NCBI RefSeq assembly: GCF_024349785.1
Contig: NZ_AP018817.1
Coordinates: 775,501 to 839,500 of the forward strand
Direction: 5' to 3'
From: Sphingomonas bisphenolicum
GTDB taxonomy: Bacteria; Pseudomonadota; Alphaproteobacteria; Sphingomonadales; Sphingomonadaceae
Length of the DNA stretch: 64,000 nucleotides
Part shown: positions 28,932 through 37,167 of the stretch, piece after piece
How the letters are laid out: each line of letters opens with the position of its first letter
Position numbering within the stretch: the first letter of the stretch is position 1
Translations under genes and position numbers: made by a program
Notes under the pieces: generated by a model
Databases searched by the model: none
What the model was told of the DNA's origin: nothing
Seen by the model: only the letters and a program-made list of their open reading frames with translations

Positions 28932-29854
28932 GACGGCGATTGGCGGCTTGCGCGTCCGCCACCTTGTGGCTCGCCGGGCTGGCGTCTGCCGCCGCTTCGG
29001 CCCAGCCGGCCCAGGATGGCGACATGATCGTGGTCGAGGGCCAGCGCCTGACCCGCGAGCAAGTCCGCGCCAAGGCCAATGATTTCGTGCGCAAGCTGGG
29101 CGTTGTGCAGGGCGACCGCAGCGTCGCCCGCTGGGTGGAAGGCATCTGCCCCAAGGTGATGGGCCTGTCGCCGGATCATGGCCGGATCGTGACCGACCGG
29201 CTGCGCGCGACCATCAGGACGATCGGCGCGCCGCTGGCGAAGACGGATTGCGACACCAATTTGCTGGTCGCCTTCGTCAGCGATGGCAAGGATATGGTCG
29301 CCATCATCAACGACAGGCGTCCCAGCCGCATGGCGCAGGTGGAGGGGCCGGAACGCCGCGCGCTGCTGGAAAGCGATGCGCCGATCCGCTGGTGGTATAC
29401 GATCGGTATCGGGTCGGGCGACGGCGCAATGACCGGGGCGACCCCGTCTCCGGTCACGGGCGGCAATAGCGAATCGGGGTCTTCCATGCTGCCCGACGGC
29501 GTGCCGATGGGCGGCTCCTTCGCCTCCAGCCTGATCCGTACCCAGGCGGTCCGCATCCTGTCAGCCGCGACCGTCGTCATCGATGTCCATCGCGCGGAGG
29601 GCGTGTCGCTCAATGCCGCCGCCGACTATGCCGCCTTCGTCGGATTGGCCGAAGTGCGGGGCAAGGCGCAGCCGCCGGTGCCGTCCGTCCTCAACCTGTT
29701 CGCGCTACAGGACCGGGCGCGCAATCTTACCGATTGGGACCGGCGCTTTCTGATCGAACTGTACGACCTGCCGCTCAACCGGTTCGGCCGCAGCCAGCGC
29801 GGCCATCTGGTGAAGGCGCTGGTGGACGAGGATGGGACCGGCCCTGCCGACTGA
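28928..29854 (+). CDS. Secreted protein of unknown function
   Basis: 308 residues from ATG 28928, coupled to the preceding lipoprotein gene by a 4-bp overlap. Signal peptide (cleavage about residue 25, ASA|QP). The mature protein starts with DGDMIVVEGQRLTREQVRAK, has GICPKVMGLSPDHG with a cysteine matched by another in KTDCDTNLLVAFV, and later a VRILSAATVVIDVHRAEGVS segment and a basic C-terminus. No catalytic motif is recognised. Conserved among sphingomonads to my knowledge, without assigned function. Confidence 0.82.
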   Translation: MRRRLAACASATLWLAGLASAAASAQPAQDGDMIVVEGQRLTREQVRAKANDFVRKLGVVQGDRSVARWVEGICPKVMGLSPDHGRIVTDRLRATIRTIGAPLAKTDCDTNLLVAFVSDGKDMVAIINDRRPSRMAQVEGPERRALLESDAPIRWWYTIGIGSGDGAMTGATPSPVTGGNSESGSSMLPDGVPMGGSFASSLIRTQAVRILSAATVVIDVHRAEGVSLNAAADYAAFVGLAEVRGKAQPPVPSVLNLFALQDRARNLTDWDRRFLIELYDLPLNRFGRSQRGHLVKALVDEDGTGPAD

Positions 29855-30125
29855 GGCGCCCGCCGCCTGCTGGCTCTGCGCCCGTCCGCTGGGCCGCCGG
29901 GTAGAGTGGCACCATCCGCTGCCCAAAAGCCGGGGCGGGCGCGACACGGTGCCGCTCCATCCGATCTGTCATCGCGTCATTCACGCGACCCTGCCCAACG
30001 CCGATCTGGCACGCGCCTATGGCGATGCCGCCGCCCTGCGCACGCATCCCGCCATCGCCCGCTTCCTGGCCTGGGTCGCCGACAAGCCAGCCGATTTCCA
30101 CGCCCCCACCCACCGCCGCCGATAA
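29832..30125 (+). CDS. HNH-type nuclease domain protein
   Basis: 97 residues from ATG 29832, which lies 23 bp inside the preceding gene. CWLC (13-16) and ICHRVIH (45-51) supply zinc ligands, and WHHPLPKSRGG (26-36) holds the HNH-type histidines. This compact HNH protein could be a housekeeping nuclease or part of an old mobile element. It follows the secreted protein without a gap, so co-transcription is likely. Confidence 0.8.
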   Translation: MGPALPTEAPAACWLCARPLGRRVEWHHPLPKSRGGRDTVPLHPICHRVIHATLPNADLARAYGDAAALRTHPAIARFLAWVADKPADFHAPTHRRR

Positions 30126-30230
30126 TCGCGCGCAGGCGTCATTTCCGCTTGCGCTTTGGCGTCGGCGGGTAGAGCCTCCTGCCGTTCCGATCAGAGAACG
30201 GCGTCAAAAACAGGGGACGAGGATATGCGC

Positions 30231-30731
30231 ATGAAACTGCTGGCGGCGGTGCCGCTCGGATTGGCCCTCGGCCTTGGCGCCTGTGGCGGCGATCCGGTCC
30301 CCGCGCCCCAGGCGGAGGAAGCGCCGGTGCTGATGCAGGCGGGCGAATGGACGATCACCCGCAAGACCACCGGCTACAACACCCCCACCGTCACGCCCGC
30401 CGAATATCAGGCGGCGCTCAAGCAGATCGGCGAGGAGAAATTGTGCATCGCCGTGGACGCAAAGGGCTTGCCCGACGCGAACGCGCTGGCGGGCAAGGAA
30501 GGCACGGCCTGCAGCTACAAGGACCAGATGGTGCGCAAGGGGCGGTTGATCGCCACCCTGTCCTGCACCGCCGGGACCGGCACCTCGGAAATCGTGGTGG
30601 AGGGCAATTATACCGCCGACACGCTGACCCTGGGCACCACGATGACCAAGATGCAGGGTGGCAGCGCGGTGTTGCGCACGACGCATGACGTCACCGGCAA
30701 GCGGGTGGGGGATTGTCCCAAGGCCGGCTGA
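30231..30731 (+). CDS. DUF3617 family lipoprotein
   Basis: 166 residues from ATG 30231, with GAGG eight bases upstream; ATG 30225 is too close to that site. Lipobox GLGAC (Cys15). Mature part: MQAGEWTITRKTTGYNTPTV, KLCIAVDAKGLPD, ACSYKDQMVRKGRL, ATLSCTAGTGTSEI, and a C-terminal VGDCP, the cysteine pattern of DUF3617. The second such gene in this neighbourhood, so probably a local duplication. Envelope location is predicted, function unknown. Confidence 0.87.
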   Translation: MKLLAAVPLGLALGLGACGGDPVPAPQAEEAPVLMQAGEWTITRKTTGYNTPTVTPAEYQAALKQIGEEKLCIAVDAKGLPDANALAGKEGTACSYKDQMVRKGRLIATLSCTAGTGTSEIVVEGNYTADTLTLGTTMTKMQGGSAVLRTTHDVTGKRVGDCPKAG

Positions 30732-30796
30732 CGGCCCGTTAGGCTTTCGGTAATCGCCCGCCCCCACTGTGCATCGGCCAGATGAGGGGAAGGGCG

Positions 30797-31324
30797 ATGC
30801 GGCGGGTCGGATGGACGTTGATGGCAGGGCTGCTGGCGACCGGCGCCCTGACGGACTGCGCGCGCCAGGTGGACGATCCCGACAATCCGCCGCGCCTGGG
30901 CCATTGGCGCGACGAGACGCGGGCGATCGGGGTGACGCTGGACGATCGTTCGGTGCCGCTGGAGGATGTGCCGCCAGGCCTGCACGCGCAACTGGCGCAG
31001 GCGACCAGGACGGAGGAGCTGTGCGGCGAACCGCGGCTGCGCAATCGGGACGAGGCGACCCGGCTGATCGCGGCGCGCCTGCCCGATTGCAGCCTGGAGG
31101 AATGGACCCTGGAAGGGCATAGCGTATCCGGCCTTGCCCGCTGCGCGCCGCGCACTTGGGGCGCGACCGCGGTGACCCCGACCGTCCGGGTCGAAGGCGC
31201 GATGGGCGCGACCTATATCCGCCTCGACATCCAGAGCATCGCGCGCATTCCCGAACCGTCGGGCAACACCCATAGCGCCGTCTTCCGCCTGCGCCGCACG
31301 ATCGAACGCACCGGGGACTGCTGA
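30797..31324 (+). CDS. DUF3617-like envelope protein
   Basis: 175 residues from ATG 30797, with AGGGGAAGGG upstream. A hydrophobic N-terminus ends at ALTDC (Cys22). This is not a textbook lipobox, so lipidation is uncertain. The downstream pattern PRLGHWRDETRAIGVTLD, TEELCGEPRL, LPDCSLEEW, LARCAPRTWG and a final GDC mirrors the two DUF3617 proteins before it with more divergence. Third of a tandem group. It ends 3 bp before the convergent hydrolase gene. Confidence 0.75.
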   Translation: MRRVGWTLMAGLLATGALTDCARQVDDPDNPPRLGHWRDETRAIGVTLDDRSVPLEDVPPGLHAQLAQATRTEELCGEPRLRNRDEATRLIAARLPDCSLEEWTLEGHSVSGLARCAPRTWGATAVTPTVRVEGAMGATYIRLDIQSIARIPEPSGNTHSAVFRLRRTIERTGDC

Positions 31325-31327
31325 TCC

Positions 31328-32545
31328 TCATTCCAGCGCCCGGATCGCCCGTTCGTCGCATCGCTTCGGCCCGATCGGCACCGGGCTGACGGTCGGCACC
31401 GGCAGCGACTGGCCGATGCGCAGCGGGGCGAAGCGCTTGCGCGCGATCCCCGCGCAGCGCAGCGCCAGTTCCAGCATCCGGGGCGGCGTGTCCCATTGTT
31501 CGTAGGACAGGCGGAACGTGCCCCAGTGGATCGGGATCGCGGTCGACGCGCCCAGTCGCCGGAATACGTCCACCGCCTGCAATGGGCCGATATGCGCGTC
31601 CGACTGCATCTGCCCCTTCCAGAACCGGAATGCGCCGATCGGGATCAATGCCAGCCGGATCGGGCCATAGCGCCGCGCTTGCATGGGCCAGCCCATGTCG
31701 CCCGCGCCGGTGTCGCCGGCGAAGAAGATATTGCCCGCCCGCGTTTCGATCACGAAGCTCGACCAGAGCGCCCGGTTGCGGTCCGTGCCCCAGCGGCTGC
31801 CCCAATGATGGTTGCGGGTCACATGCACCTGATAGTCGGGACAATGTTCGTAACTGCCGCACTGGATCACCGCTTGCGGCGCCAGTCCGTTCAAGGCCGC
31901 GCCGCTGACCGACTGGCCCCAGTCCAGCGCCGTCGCCGGAATGCCGTGCGCCTTCAGGATCGTGTCATTGCCCAGGCTGGTGACGATCTTGGGCCGGTCC
32001 CGCTCCCACAGCCGCTTGAGCGTGGGCAGGTCCATATGGTCGTAATGATCGTGGCTGAGCAGGATCAGGTCGATTTTCGGCAGGTCGTCGAACTTTATGC
32101 CCGGCTGCGCGATCCGCTTCGGGCCGAGCGGGGGGAGGGGGCTGGCATAGTCGGACCAGATCGGATCGGTCAGGATGTTGAGCCCCGCCGCCTGCACCAG
32201 CACGGTCGCATGGCCGACCCAGGTCGCCACCATGCCGCGCGGCGCGGCAAAGGGGGCGGGACGCGCGGGCTTGACCGCGATCCCCAGCGGCCATTCCGGC
32301 CGGTCGTCATGGCCGATCAGCCAGCGCGCGATGAATCCCTGCCGACTGGTGCCGGGCGGGGCGGGGCTTTCGATCGCGCCATCGGGATTGAAGAAATGCG
32401 CGCCGTCATAATGGCGGCTCACCGGTCCCTGATAATAGATGCGGTCCAGGAAGGGCGGCAGACATGTGATCGCCAGGCACAGGCCGATGACGGCGAACAG
32501 CAGCGCGATCCCTATCCCCTGGACGATGCTGACAAGGCGACCCAT
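31328..32545 (-). CDS. MBL-fold metallo-hydrolase, NAPE-PLD/RomA-like
   Basis: 405 residues from ATG 32545 (GGGAG upstream; the longer frame runs into a palindromic repeat). An N-terminal hydrophobic helix (about 6-28) anchors it to the inner membrane. The metallo-beta-lactamase fold shows VGHATVLVQ, ILTDPIWSDYASP, the zinc motif LLSHDHYDHMDLPTL, VTRNHHWGSRW, FFAGDTGAGD and AIPIHWGTFRLS. Similar proteins are annotated as N-acylphosphatidylethanolamine phospholipase D-like or RomA. The true substrate is unknown; a membrane phospholipid is plausible. Confidence 0.88.
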   Translation of the reverse strand: MGRLVSIVQGIGIALLFAVIGLCLAITCLPPFLDRIYYQGPVSRHYDGAHFFNPDGAIESPAPPGTSRQGFIARWLIGHDDRPEWPLGIAVKPARPAPFAAPRGMVATWVGHATVLVQAAGLNILTDPIWSDYASPLPPLGPKRIAQPGIKFDDLPKIDLILLSHDHYDHMDLPTLKRLWERDRPKIVTSLGNDTILKAHGIPATALDWGQSVSGAALNGLAPQAVIQCGSYEHCPDYQVHVTRNHHWGSRWGTDRNRALWSSFVIETRAGNIFFAGDTGAGDMGWPMQARRYGPIRLALIPIGAFRFWKGQMQSDAHIGPLQAVDVFRRLGASTAIPIHWGTFRLSYEQWDTPPRMLELALRCAGIARKRFAPLRIGQSLPVPTVSPVPIGPKRCDERAIRALE

Positions 32546-32649
32546 GGCTGCTCCCGCGTTGATGATTTCCAGCGACATAGCGCAAGGCGAGGATGGGGCA
32601 AGGGCGGAAGGTCGCCTATGGGTGGGAAGGGGACGCCCCATCCCTATAC

Positions 32650-32739
32650 CGTCATCCCCGCGCAGGCGGGGGGCCATCTCCAGCCTTCGGGTCGTGTCGA
32701 GAGGTTGGGAGATGGGTTCCCGCCTGCGCGGGAATGACG
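32650..32739. repeat. CGTCATTCCCGC-type palindromic intergenic repeat
   Basis: Outer 21-bp arms (32650-32670 and 32719-32739) are inverted copies with one mismatch; an inner CCATCTC/GAGATGG pair extends the stem. This intergenic repeat type is common in proteobacterial genomes. It lies in the 289-bp spacer between the divergent MBL-fold and frameshifted genes. Confidence 0.75.
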
Positions 32740-32834
32740 AAAACGGGGTGGGTAGCAGTCTGTCCGCTTTAGGAGCATAAAGAGGCGAACCGGATACAAG
32801 AGGTCCAATCGCAAATGTTTTGGGAATCAAACCC

Positions 32835-33189
32835 ATGGAAGTCGGGCTTTTTGCGATCTCGTTCTATGAAGAAGGGGTATTGCGAACGCGCAAGCTGGCC
32901 ACTTACTTGGCGGCGCGCGGGCTTAAACGACTGGCCCGCCATATCTGCACTCGGAGACGACCACGATTGGACGCGAAAGATGGGAACGGGGTTCGTCGCC
33001 GAATTTGGAAATGAAGTCTTGTTTTTGATTGATCGGGATTGGTTTGGCTGGCCTGATCCGCCCCAATGGGGACTGGCGTCGTTCGATGTGGCTAATGTAA
33101 AGTGGAACCTGTGGGGTAACTTTTCAGATTTGCCTTCTGCGTGGACTGTTCCTGAACCCCTATATGCACCGGAACTAAATCCTGCTTAG
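32835..33189 (+). pseudogene. Frameshifted small gene of unknown function
   Basis: One frame starts with MEVGLFAISFYEEGVLRTRK and ATYLAARGL. The adjacent frame continues from GLNDWPAISALGDDHDWTRK to VPEPLYAPELNPA and a TAG at 33187-33189. The switch lies near 32930 in a run of G; removing one base gives a continuous ~118-residue acidic protein rich in W, F and D. No family is recognised; the composition resembles small immunity proteins. Lower GC than its neighbours. A hairpin terminator follows. Real decay and sequencing error cannot be separated here. Confidence 0.55.
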
Positions 33190-33220
33190 TTTGGTCCTGG
33201 AATTGATTTATTTGCAATTG

Positions 33221-33244
33221 AACGACCCGCTTTGGTCGTTTTCG
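33221..33244 (+). terminator. Rho-independent terminator
   Basis: AACGACC (33221-33227) and GGTCGTT (33234-33240) pair perfectly around a 6-nt loop, followed by more T. It ends the transcript of the frameshifted gene. Confidence 0.7.
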
Positions 33245-33289
33245 TCGCCCCCAATACGCTGCAACGCGCGCAACTCTTGGCCCGCTGCC

Positions 33290-34693
33290 TCAGCTCTGGT
33301 CCTGATAGGCCATCTGCAATATGCCCCAATGGCGGCCCTTCACATGGATGGACGCGATCACCTGTTTCAAAAGGATGACGTCGCCCTGCGCGGTCAGGCG
33401 GCGATAGGCCTTGATGCAGAAGGGTTTTGTGATCTTCGCCTGTTCGCGGGTATCGGGGAAATCGAAGATTACGCCCTGGCGCGCATATTCCAGGTTCCAG
33501 GTTTCGTCGCCGGGGCGCTGCTGCTGCGCGCGTTCGGGCATGGCGACCGCGCCATAGGCGTTGCGATCGGTGAAGGTCATGCCGAACAGGCCGGGAAAGC
33601 CGCGGGCCTTTTCCTGCGCGGCGCGGGCGGCGGGCAACATCGCATCCTGCACCGGATGGGTGAAGAGCGGCGGGTTGGTGCCGGTGATCGGCGCATAATA
33701 GTCGCTGAAGATCGCCGCTTCGCTGATCCTACCTTCGTCGATCGCGCGTTCGATCGCGTCGCTGACCTGCTGCGCGCTCTCCAGGCTGAAGCGGATATAG
33801 GGCGAATCGGGAATATCGACACCACTTTCGGCGAGATATTGCAGCAGTTCGTTGGTGTCGTCGCTGGCGGTGGAAACGCGGCCCGACAGGCGCTGGAGCC
33901 CGTCGGCATTGTCGGTGGACGTGCTGGCGAGCGCCGCCAGCCCGCCGCGAATCTCGCCCGCGGAACCCACCATCGAGGCAATGCGCTCGGCCACCGCCTC
34001 GCTATTGTGCGACAGGCCCTGCATCAGCGTACCCAGCCGATCGACCAGATTCTCGATATTCTTGGTGTCGTTGAGCGCGGTGCGCGCGGTCTGCGCGCCA
34101 TGGGTGATGCTGGCCAGTATCCCGCCCGCCTCGCCGGTCAGCGCCGCGATCGACTGTTCGATCGTATGGGTCGCCGCCGCGGTCTCCTGCGCCAGTTTCT
34201 TCACTTCGGACGCGACCACGGCGAAACCGCGTCCCGCATCGCCGGCGCGCGCGGCCTCGATCGTGGCGTTGAGCGCGAGCAGATTGGTCTGGCTGGCGAT
34301 GCCGCTGATGACGCTGGTGACATGGGCCACGGTCTTGAGCGCCTCGCCGAAACCGTCCAGCCGGCTGTGGACCTGCTTCACCTGTTCGATCAGATCGACG
34401 AAATTATGGTTGGCCGCGGACAGTTGCCGCCCCGAATCGTCGATGATGCCACGGGCGGCCACCGCCTGCGCGCGCGCTTCCTGGCCTGCCATCGCCACGC
34501 TGTCGCCGTCGCGCGACAATTGCGCCGCCGCGCCGCTGATCGCCTCGATCGTGCGGGCCTGGTGCGTCACCCGGTCGGCCAGTTCGCTGATGTCCGCTTG
34601 CAGATCGAGCGTGCGGATGCCCAGGTCGCCAGACAATTTGGCGACCTTCATCACCGCTCGGGCGACGTTCTCGGAGTGCGCTTCTTTTCCCAC
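33290..34693 (-). CDS. Soluble methyl-accepting chemotaxis-type protein
   Basis: 467 residues with no transmembrane segment or HAMP domain. The signalling domain is near the N-terminus: the hairpin tip [20 protein letters not shown] and [18 protein letters not shown] lies around residues 125-170, flanked by long heptad helices. The C-terminal ~190 residues (from [14 protein letters not shown] to [10 protein letters not shown]) form a separate globular domain, possibly a sensor. Such cytoplasmic receptors usually pass cues to CheA. No che or flagellar genes are near. A role other than chemotaxis is possible. Confidence 0.85.
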   Translation of the reverse strand: MGKEAHSENVARAVMKVAKLSGDLGIRTLDLQADISELADRVTHQARTIEAISGAAAQLSRDGDSVAMAGQEARAQAVAARGIIDDSGRQLSAANHNFVDLIEQVKQVHSRLDGFGEALKTVAHVTSVISGIASQTNLLALNATIEAARAGDAGRGFAVVASEVKKLAQETAAATHTIEQSIAALTGEAGGILASITHGAQTARTALNDTKNIENLVDRLGTLMQGLSHNSEAVAERIASMVGSAGEIRGGLAALASTSTDNADGLQRLSGRVSTASDDTNELLQYLAESGVDIPDSPYIRFSLESAQQVSDAIERAIDEGRISEAAIFSDYYAPITGTNPPLFTHPVQDAMLPAARAAQEKARGFPGLFGMTFTDRNAYGAVAMPERAQQQRPGDETWNLEYARQGVIFDFPDTREQAKITKPFCIKAYRRLTAQGDVILLKQVIASIHVKGRHWGILQMAYQDQS

Positions 34694-34748
34694 ATGGGAA
34701 GGGCTAGCAGGCCATGGTAAAGGAAAGCTTAGCGCTGGGGCGCGCGGC

Positions 34749-35666
34749 TCACAGCGCGCCCGCCAGCGCCAGCGCCACGCCGCTCACCACCAGCAGCAGG
34801 CCCGCCGCCTCGCTCCGCCGCATCCGCTCCTTCAGGTAGAAATGGCCGAACGCCATGGTGAAGGCGACTTCGACCTGGCCCACGATCCGCACCAGCGCCA
34901 CCGGTGCGGTGGCGAAGCCGGTGAACCAGCAGGCGCTGCCCAGCGCGGACAGCAAGCCAACCTGACCCGATACCCGCCAGCTTGCAAGCACCCGCCGCAT
35001 CTCGCCCGGCTCGCGCGTCATCAGCCAGGCGCCCTGCATCAGCGTCTGGACCAGCACCGTAGCGACCAGCACCAGCAGCGCGGCGAGAATGCGGTCGTCC
35101 CCGCCCACCGCCTGCGTCGCCCGGCGGATGCCGATCGCGGTCAGCGCGAAGAAGAAGCCCGACGCGATGCCGGCCTTGGCCGCCGGTTGCCCCAGCGCGC
35201 GCAGAAAATCCCCCGGCCCTATCCGCCTGCCCCCGGTGGACAGCAGCATCACCCCGATCACGCCGCAGCCGATCCCGGCCCAGGCCAGCGGGTGCAGCCG
35301 TTCCCCCAGCAAAAGGAAGGAGAGGACGGCACCCTGCACCGCCTCGGTCTTGGAATATGCAGTGCCGACGACGAAATTGCGATGGTGGAACGCGGCGATC
35401 AGCAAGTTCGTGGCGACGATCTGCGCCAGCCCGCCGCCGACGCAGAAGAGCAGGAAATCGGCCTCGATCGCCGGCGGTCGCGCAGCGAAGAGCAGGGCAT
35501 AGCCGCCCAGCAGCAGCAGGGTGAAGGGGATGCCGTACAGATAGCGCACCAGCCCTGCGGCATTGATCGACAGGCTGTGGCTGACGCGCCGCTGGATCGC
35601 GGTGCGCCACGCCTGCACGGCCCCGGCGACCAGCGTCGCGGGCAACCAGATCGGGGATGTGATCAT
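34749..35666 (-). CDS. EamA (DMT superfamily) transporter
   Basis: About 305 residues from ATG 35666, with ten predicted membrane helices arranged as two EamA repeats: the first includes [19 protein letters not shown] and [18 protein letters not shown], the second includes [19 protein letters not shown] and [16 protein letters not shown] transporters export or import small metabolites such as amino acids; the substrate cannot be told. It ends 55 bp downstream of the chemoreceptor-like gene start, same strand; 31 bp separate it from the upstream DUF3667 gene. Confidence 0.9.
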   Translation of the reverse strand: MITSPIWLPATLVAGAVQAWRTAIQRRVSHSLSINAAGLVRYLYGIPFTLLLLGGYALLFAARPPAIEADFLLFCVGGGLAQIVATNLLIAAFHHRNFVVGTAYSKTEAVQGAVLSFLLLGERLHPLAWAGIGCGVIGVMLLSTGGRRIGPGDFLRALGQPAAKAGIASGFFFALTAIGIRRATQAVGGDDRILAALLVLVATVLVQTLMQGAWLMTREPGEMRRVLASWRVSGQVGLLSALGSACWFTGFATAPVALVRIVGQVEVAFTMAFGHFYLKERMRRSEAAGLLLVVSGVALALAGAL

Positions 35667-35697
35667 CGCGGGCGCTATAGCGCGTCCCGCCCCCACG

Positions 35698-36753
35698 TCA
35701 CCCCATCATCACCAGGAAGGTGAAGAACAGCGACAGCGACACGCAGGCGAAGCCGTAGAGCAGGGGCAGTCGCCACAATGCGCCCCTGCGCGACAGGGCA
35801 TAGGCGTCCTTGAACTGGCGATACATGTGCCAGGTGGCGAAGAGCAGCAGCGCCAGCGTCACCAGCCCGCTGGTCGCATGGACGGTCGTGAGGATCATCG
35901 ACAGCGAAAAGAGCAGCGACATGAAGGCGATCGAATAGGTGATGTAGATCGCATGGTCGTACATCTTGTAGCGGCGGCTGAAGGGGAAGAGCAGCCAGAT
36001 GAAGGGCAACGAAATCAGGATCAGCGCCCAGGAGAATTTATAGGCGTTGGCCTTGAGCTTGTAATAAGCGAATTCGGGGTTCTTGGCCGCGGCGCTGATG
36101 GTCTTGCCCACGGTCTGCGCCACCCCGCCGCTCATGCCTTCGCCCCGCAGCGAATCGGTGATGCCGCTCGCCAGCGTCAACCCGTCGCGCTCCTCCCGCG
36201 CCTCTGTCAGATTTTCGGTCAAGGCCTCCTTGCGGCCGGCGGAAATGCCCGGCTGCGCCAGCTTCGCCTCGATCTTGCGGATGTCGGCGTCGGCCTTGTC
36301 CTGCTCCTTGCGCAGTTCGGCCTGCGCTTCCCTGTTCATCCTGACGCCTTGCGCCTTGCCCTCCGGCCCATGACTGGTGAAGGAGAAGATCGCGTACATC
36401 AGGAAGGCGCTGAACAGGAACAGGGCGAAGGGCGACACGAATTTCGCCCGCTCGCCATGGATATAGCGCCGCGTCAGATGGCCCGGCCGCAGCGCCAGTT
36501 CGGGCAGGGTGGTCCAGATCTTGCCCTCGAAATGCAGCACGCCATGGGCCAGGTCATGGCCGATCGCGGCGAAGCTGCGATGCAGATGTGCCGCCTGCCC
36601 GCATTGTGCGCAATAATTGCCGTGAATGGTCGCGCCGCAATTGCGGCAGGCGCCATGGCCGGCCGCATGGGCCTCCCCATGGCCCGGCTCCACCGCGCGC
36701 GCCAGCATCCCCCCGGTGATCGCATCACCCGCCGCTTCGATTTCCCCCGTCAT
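35698..36753 (-). CDS. DUF3667 domain membrane protein with zinc ribbon
   Basis: 351 residues. The N-terminus carries a zinc ribbon, CRNCGATIHGNYCAQCGQ (about 36-53), followed by the DUF3667 region (FAAIGHDLAHGVLHFEGKIW, ELALRPGHLTRRYIHGER) and a membrane helix (FVSPFALFLFSAFLMYAIF). A charged helical insertion (about 130-210) separates it from four further hydrophobic segments at the C-terminus. Biochemical role unknown. Likely in one transcript with the EamA gene. Confidence 0.88.
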   Translation of the reverse strand: MTGEIEAAGDAITGGMLARAVEPGHGEAHAAGHGACRNCGATIHGNYCAQCGQAAHLHRSFAAIGHDLAHGVLHFEGKIWTTLPELALRPGHLTRRYIHGERAKFVSPFALFLFSAFLMYAIFSFTSHGPEGKAQGVRMNREAQAELRKEQDKADADIRKIEAKLAQPGISAGRKEALTENLTEAREERDGLTLASGITDSLRGEGMSGGVAQTVGKTISAAAKNPEFAYYKLKANAYKFSWALILISLPFIWLLFPFSRRYKMYDHAIYITYSIAFMSLLFSLSMILTTVHATSGLVTLALLLFATWHMYRQFKDAYALSRRGALWRLPLLYGFACVSLSLFFTFLVMMG

Positions 36754-36807
36754 GGGACCGGAGGATATCAGGGCTATGGGGCGGACACCAGACGGCTTGC
36801 GTCGATA

Positions 36808-37044
36808 TCAACTCGGCTTGGTGCCCGGCGGCAGGCCATGCGGCAGGCCCTGCCGCCCCATCGTCCAGTTCGCCTCCAGCCGCACCAGCGGATTGGGGGC
36901 GCACCAGATTTCGCCGGTATCGCTCAGGCCCGTCACCCAGATCAGATTATGTTCCTGCCCATAGTCGATGACCGCCAGGGCATAGCCCTTCCCCTTGCCT
37001 TCGACATGGACGGGCAGGGGCGGGTCGAGCTGGGTGAAGGACAT
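36808..37044 (-). CDS. Conserved small protein of unknown function
   Basis: 78 residues: VEGKGKGYALAVIDYGQEHN, LIWVTGLSDTGEIWCAPNP and LVRLEANWTMGR form a compact, probably all-beta domain. The pattern VIDYG-x3-LIWV-x8-GEIW-x4-NP is a recognisable family of small alphaproteobacterial proteins, function unknown. No signal peptide. It lies between fumarase and the DUF3667 gene on the same strand but is separated from fumarase by a hairpin. Confidence 0.75.
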   Translation of the reverse strand: MSFTQLDPPLPVHVEGKGKGYALAVIDYGQEHNLIWVTGLSDTGEIWCAPNPLVRLEANWTMGRQGLPHGLPPGTKPS

Positions 37045-37123
37045 GGGCGATGCTCCGGCATGAGGGTGCCGGTGACAATGCAGGGCAAGGGGGCTGGTTC
37101 CTGCCGGTTAACCAAGATCAGCC

Positions 37124-37167
37124 AGTTTCTCCTCCTCCCCATCTTGTGATGGGGAGGAGGAGAAACT
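37124..37167. terminator. Perfect 20-bp hairpin after fumarase
   Basis: Arms 37124-37143 and 37148-37167 are exact inverted copies with a 4-nt loop; the outer end overlaps the last base of the fumarase stop codon. There is no poly-T run, so it may terminate transcription inefficiently or protect the 3' end of the mRNA. Confidence 0.7.
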
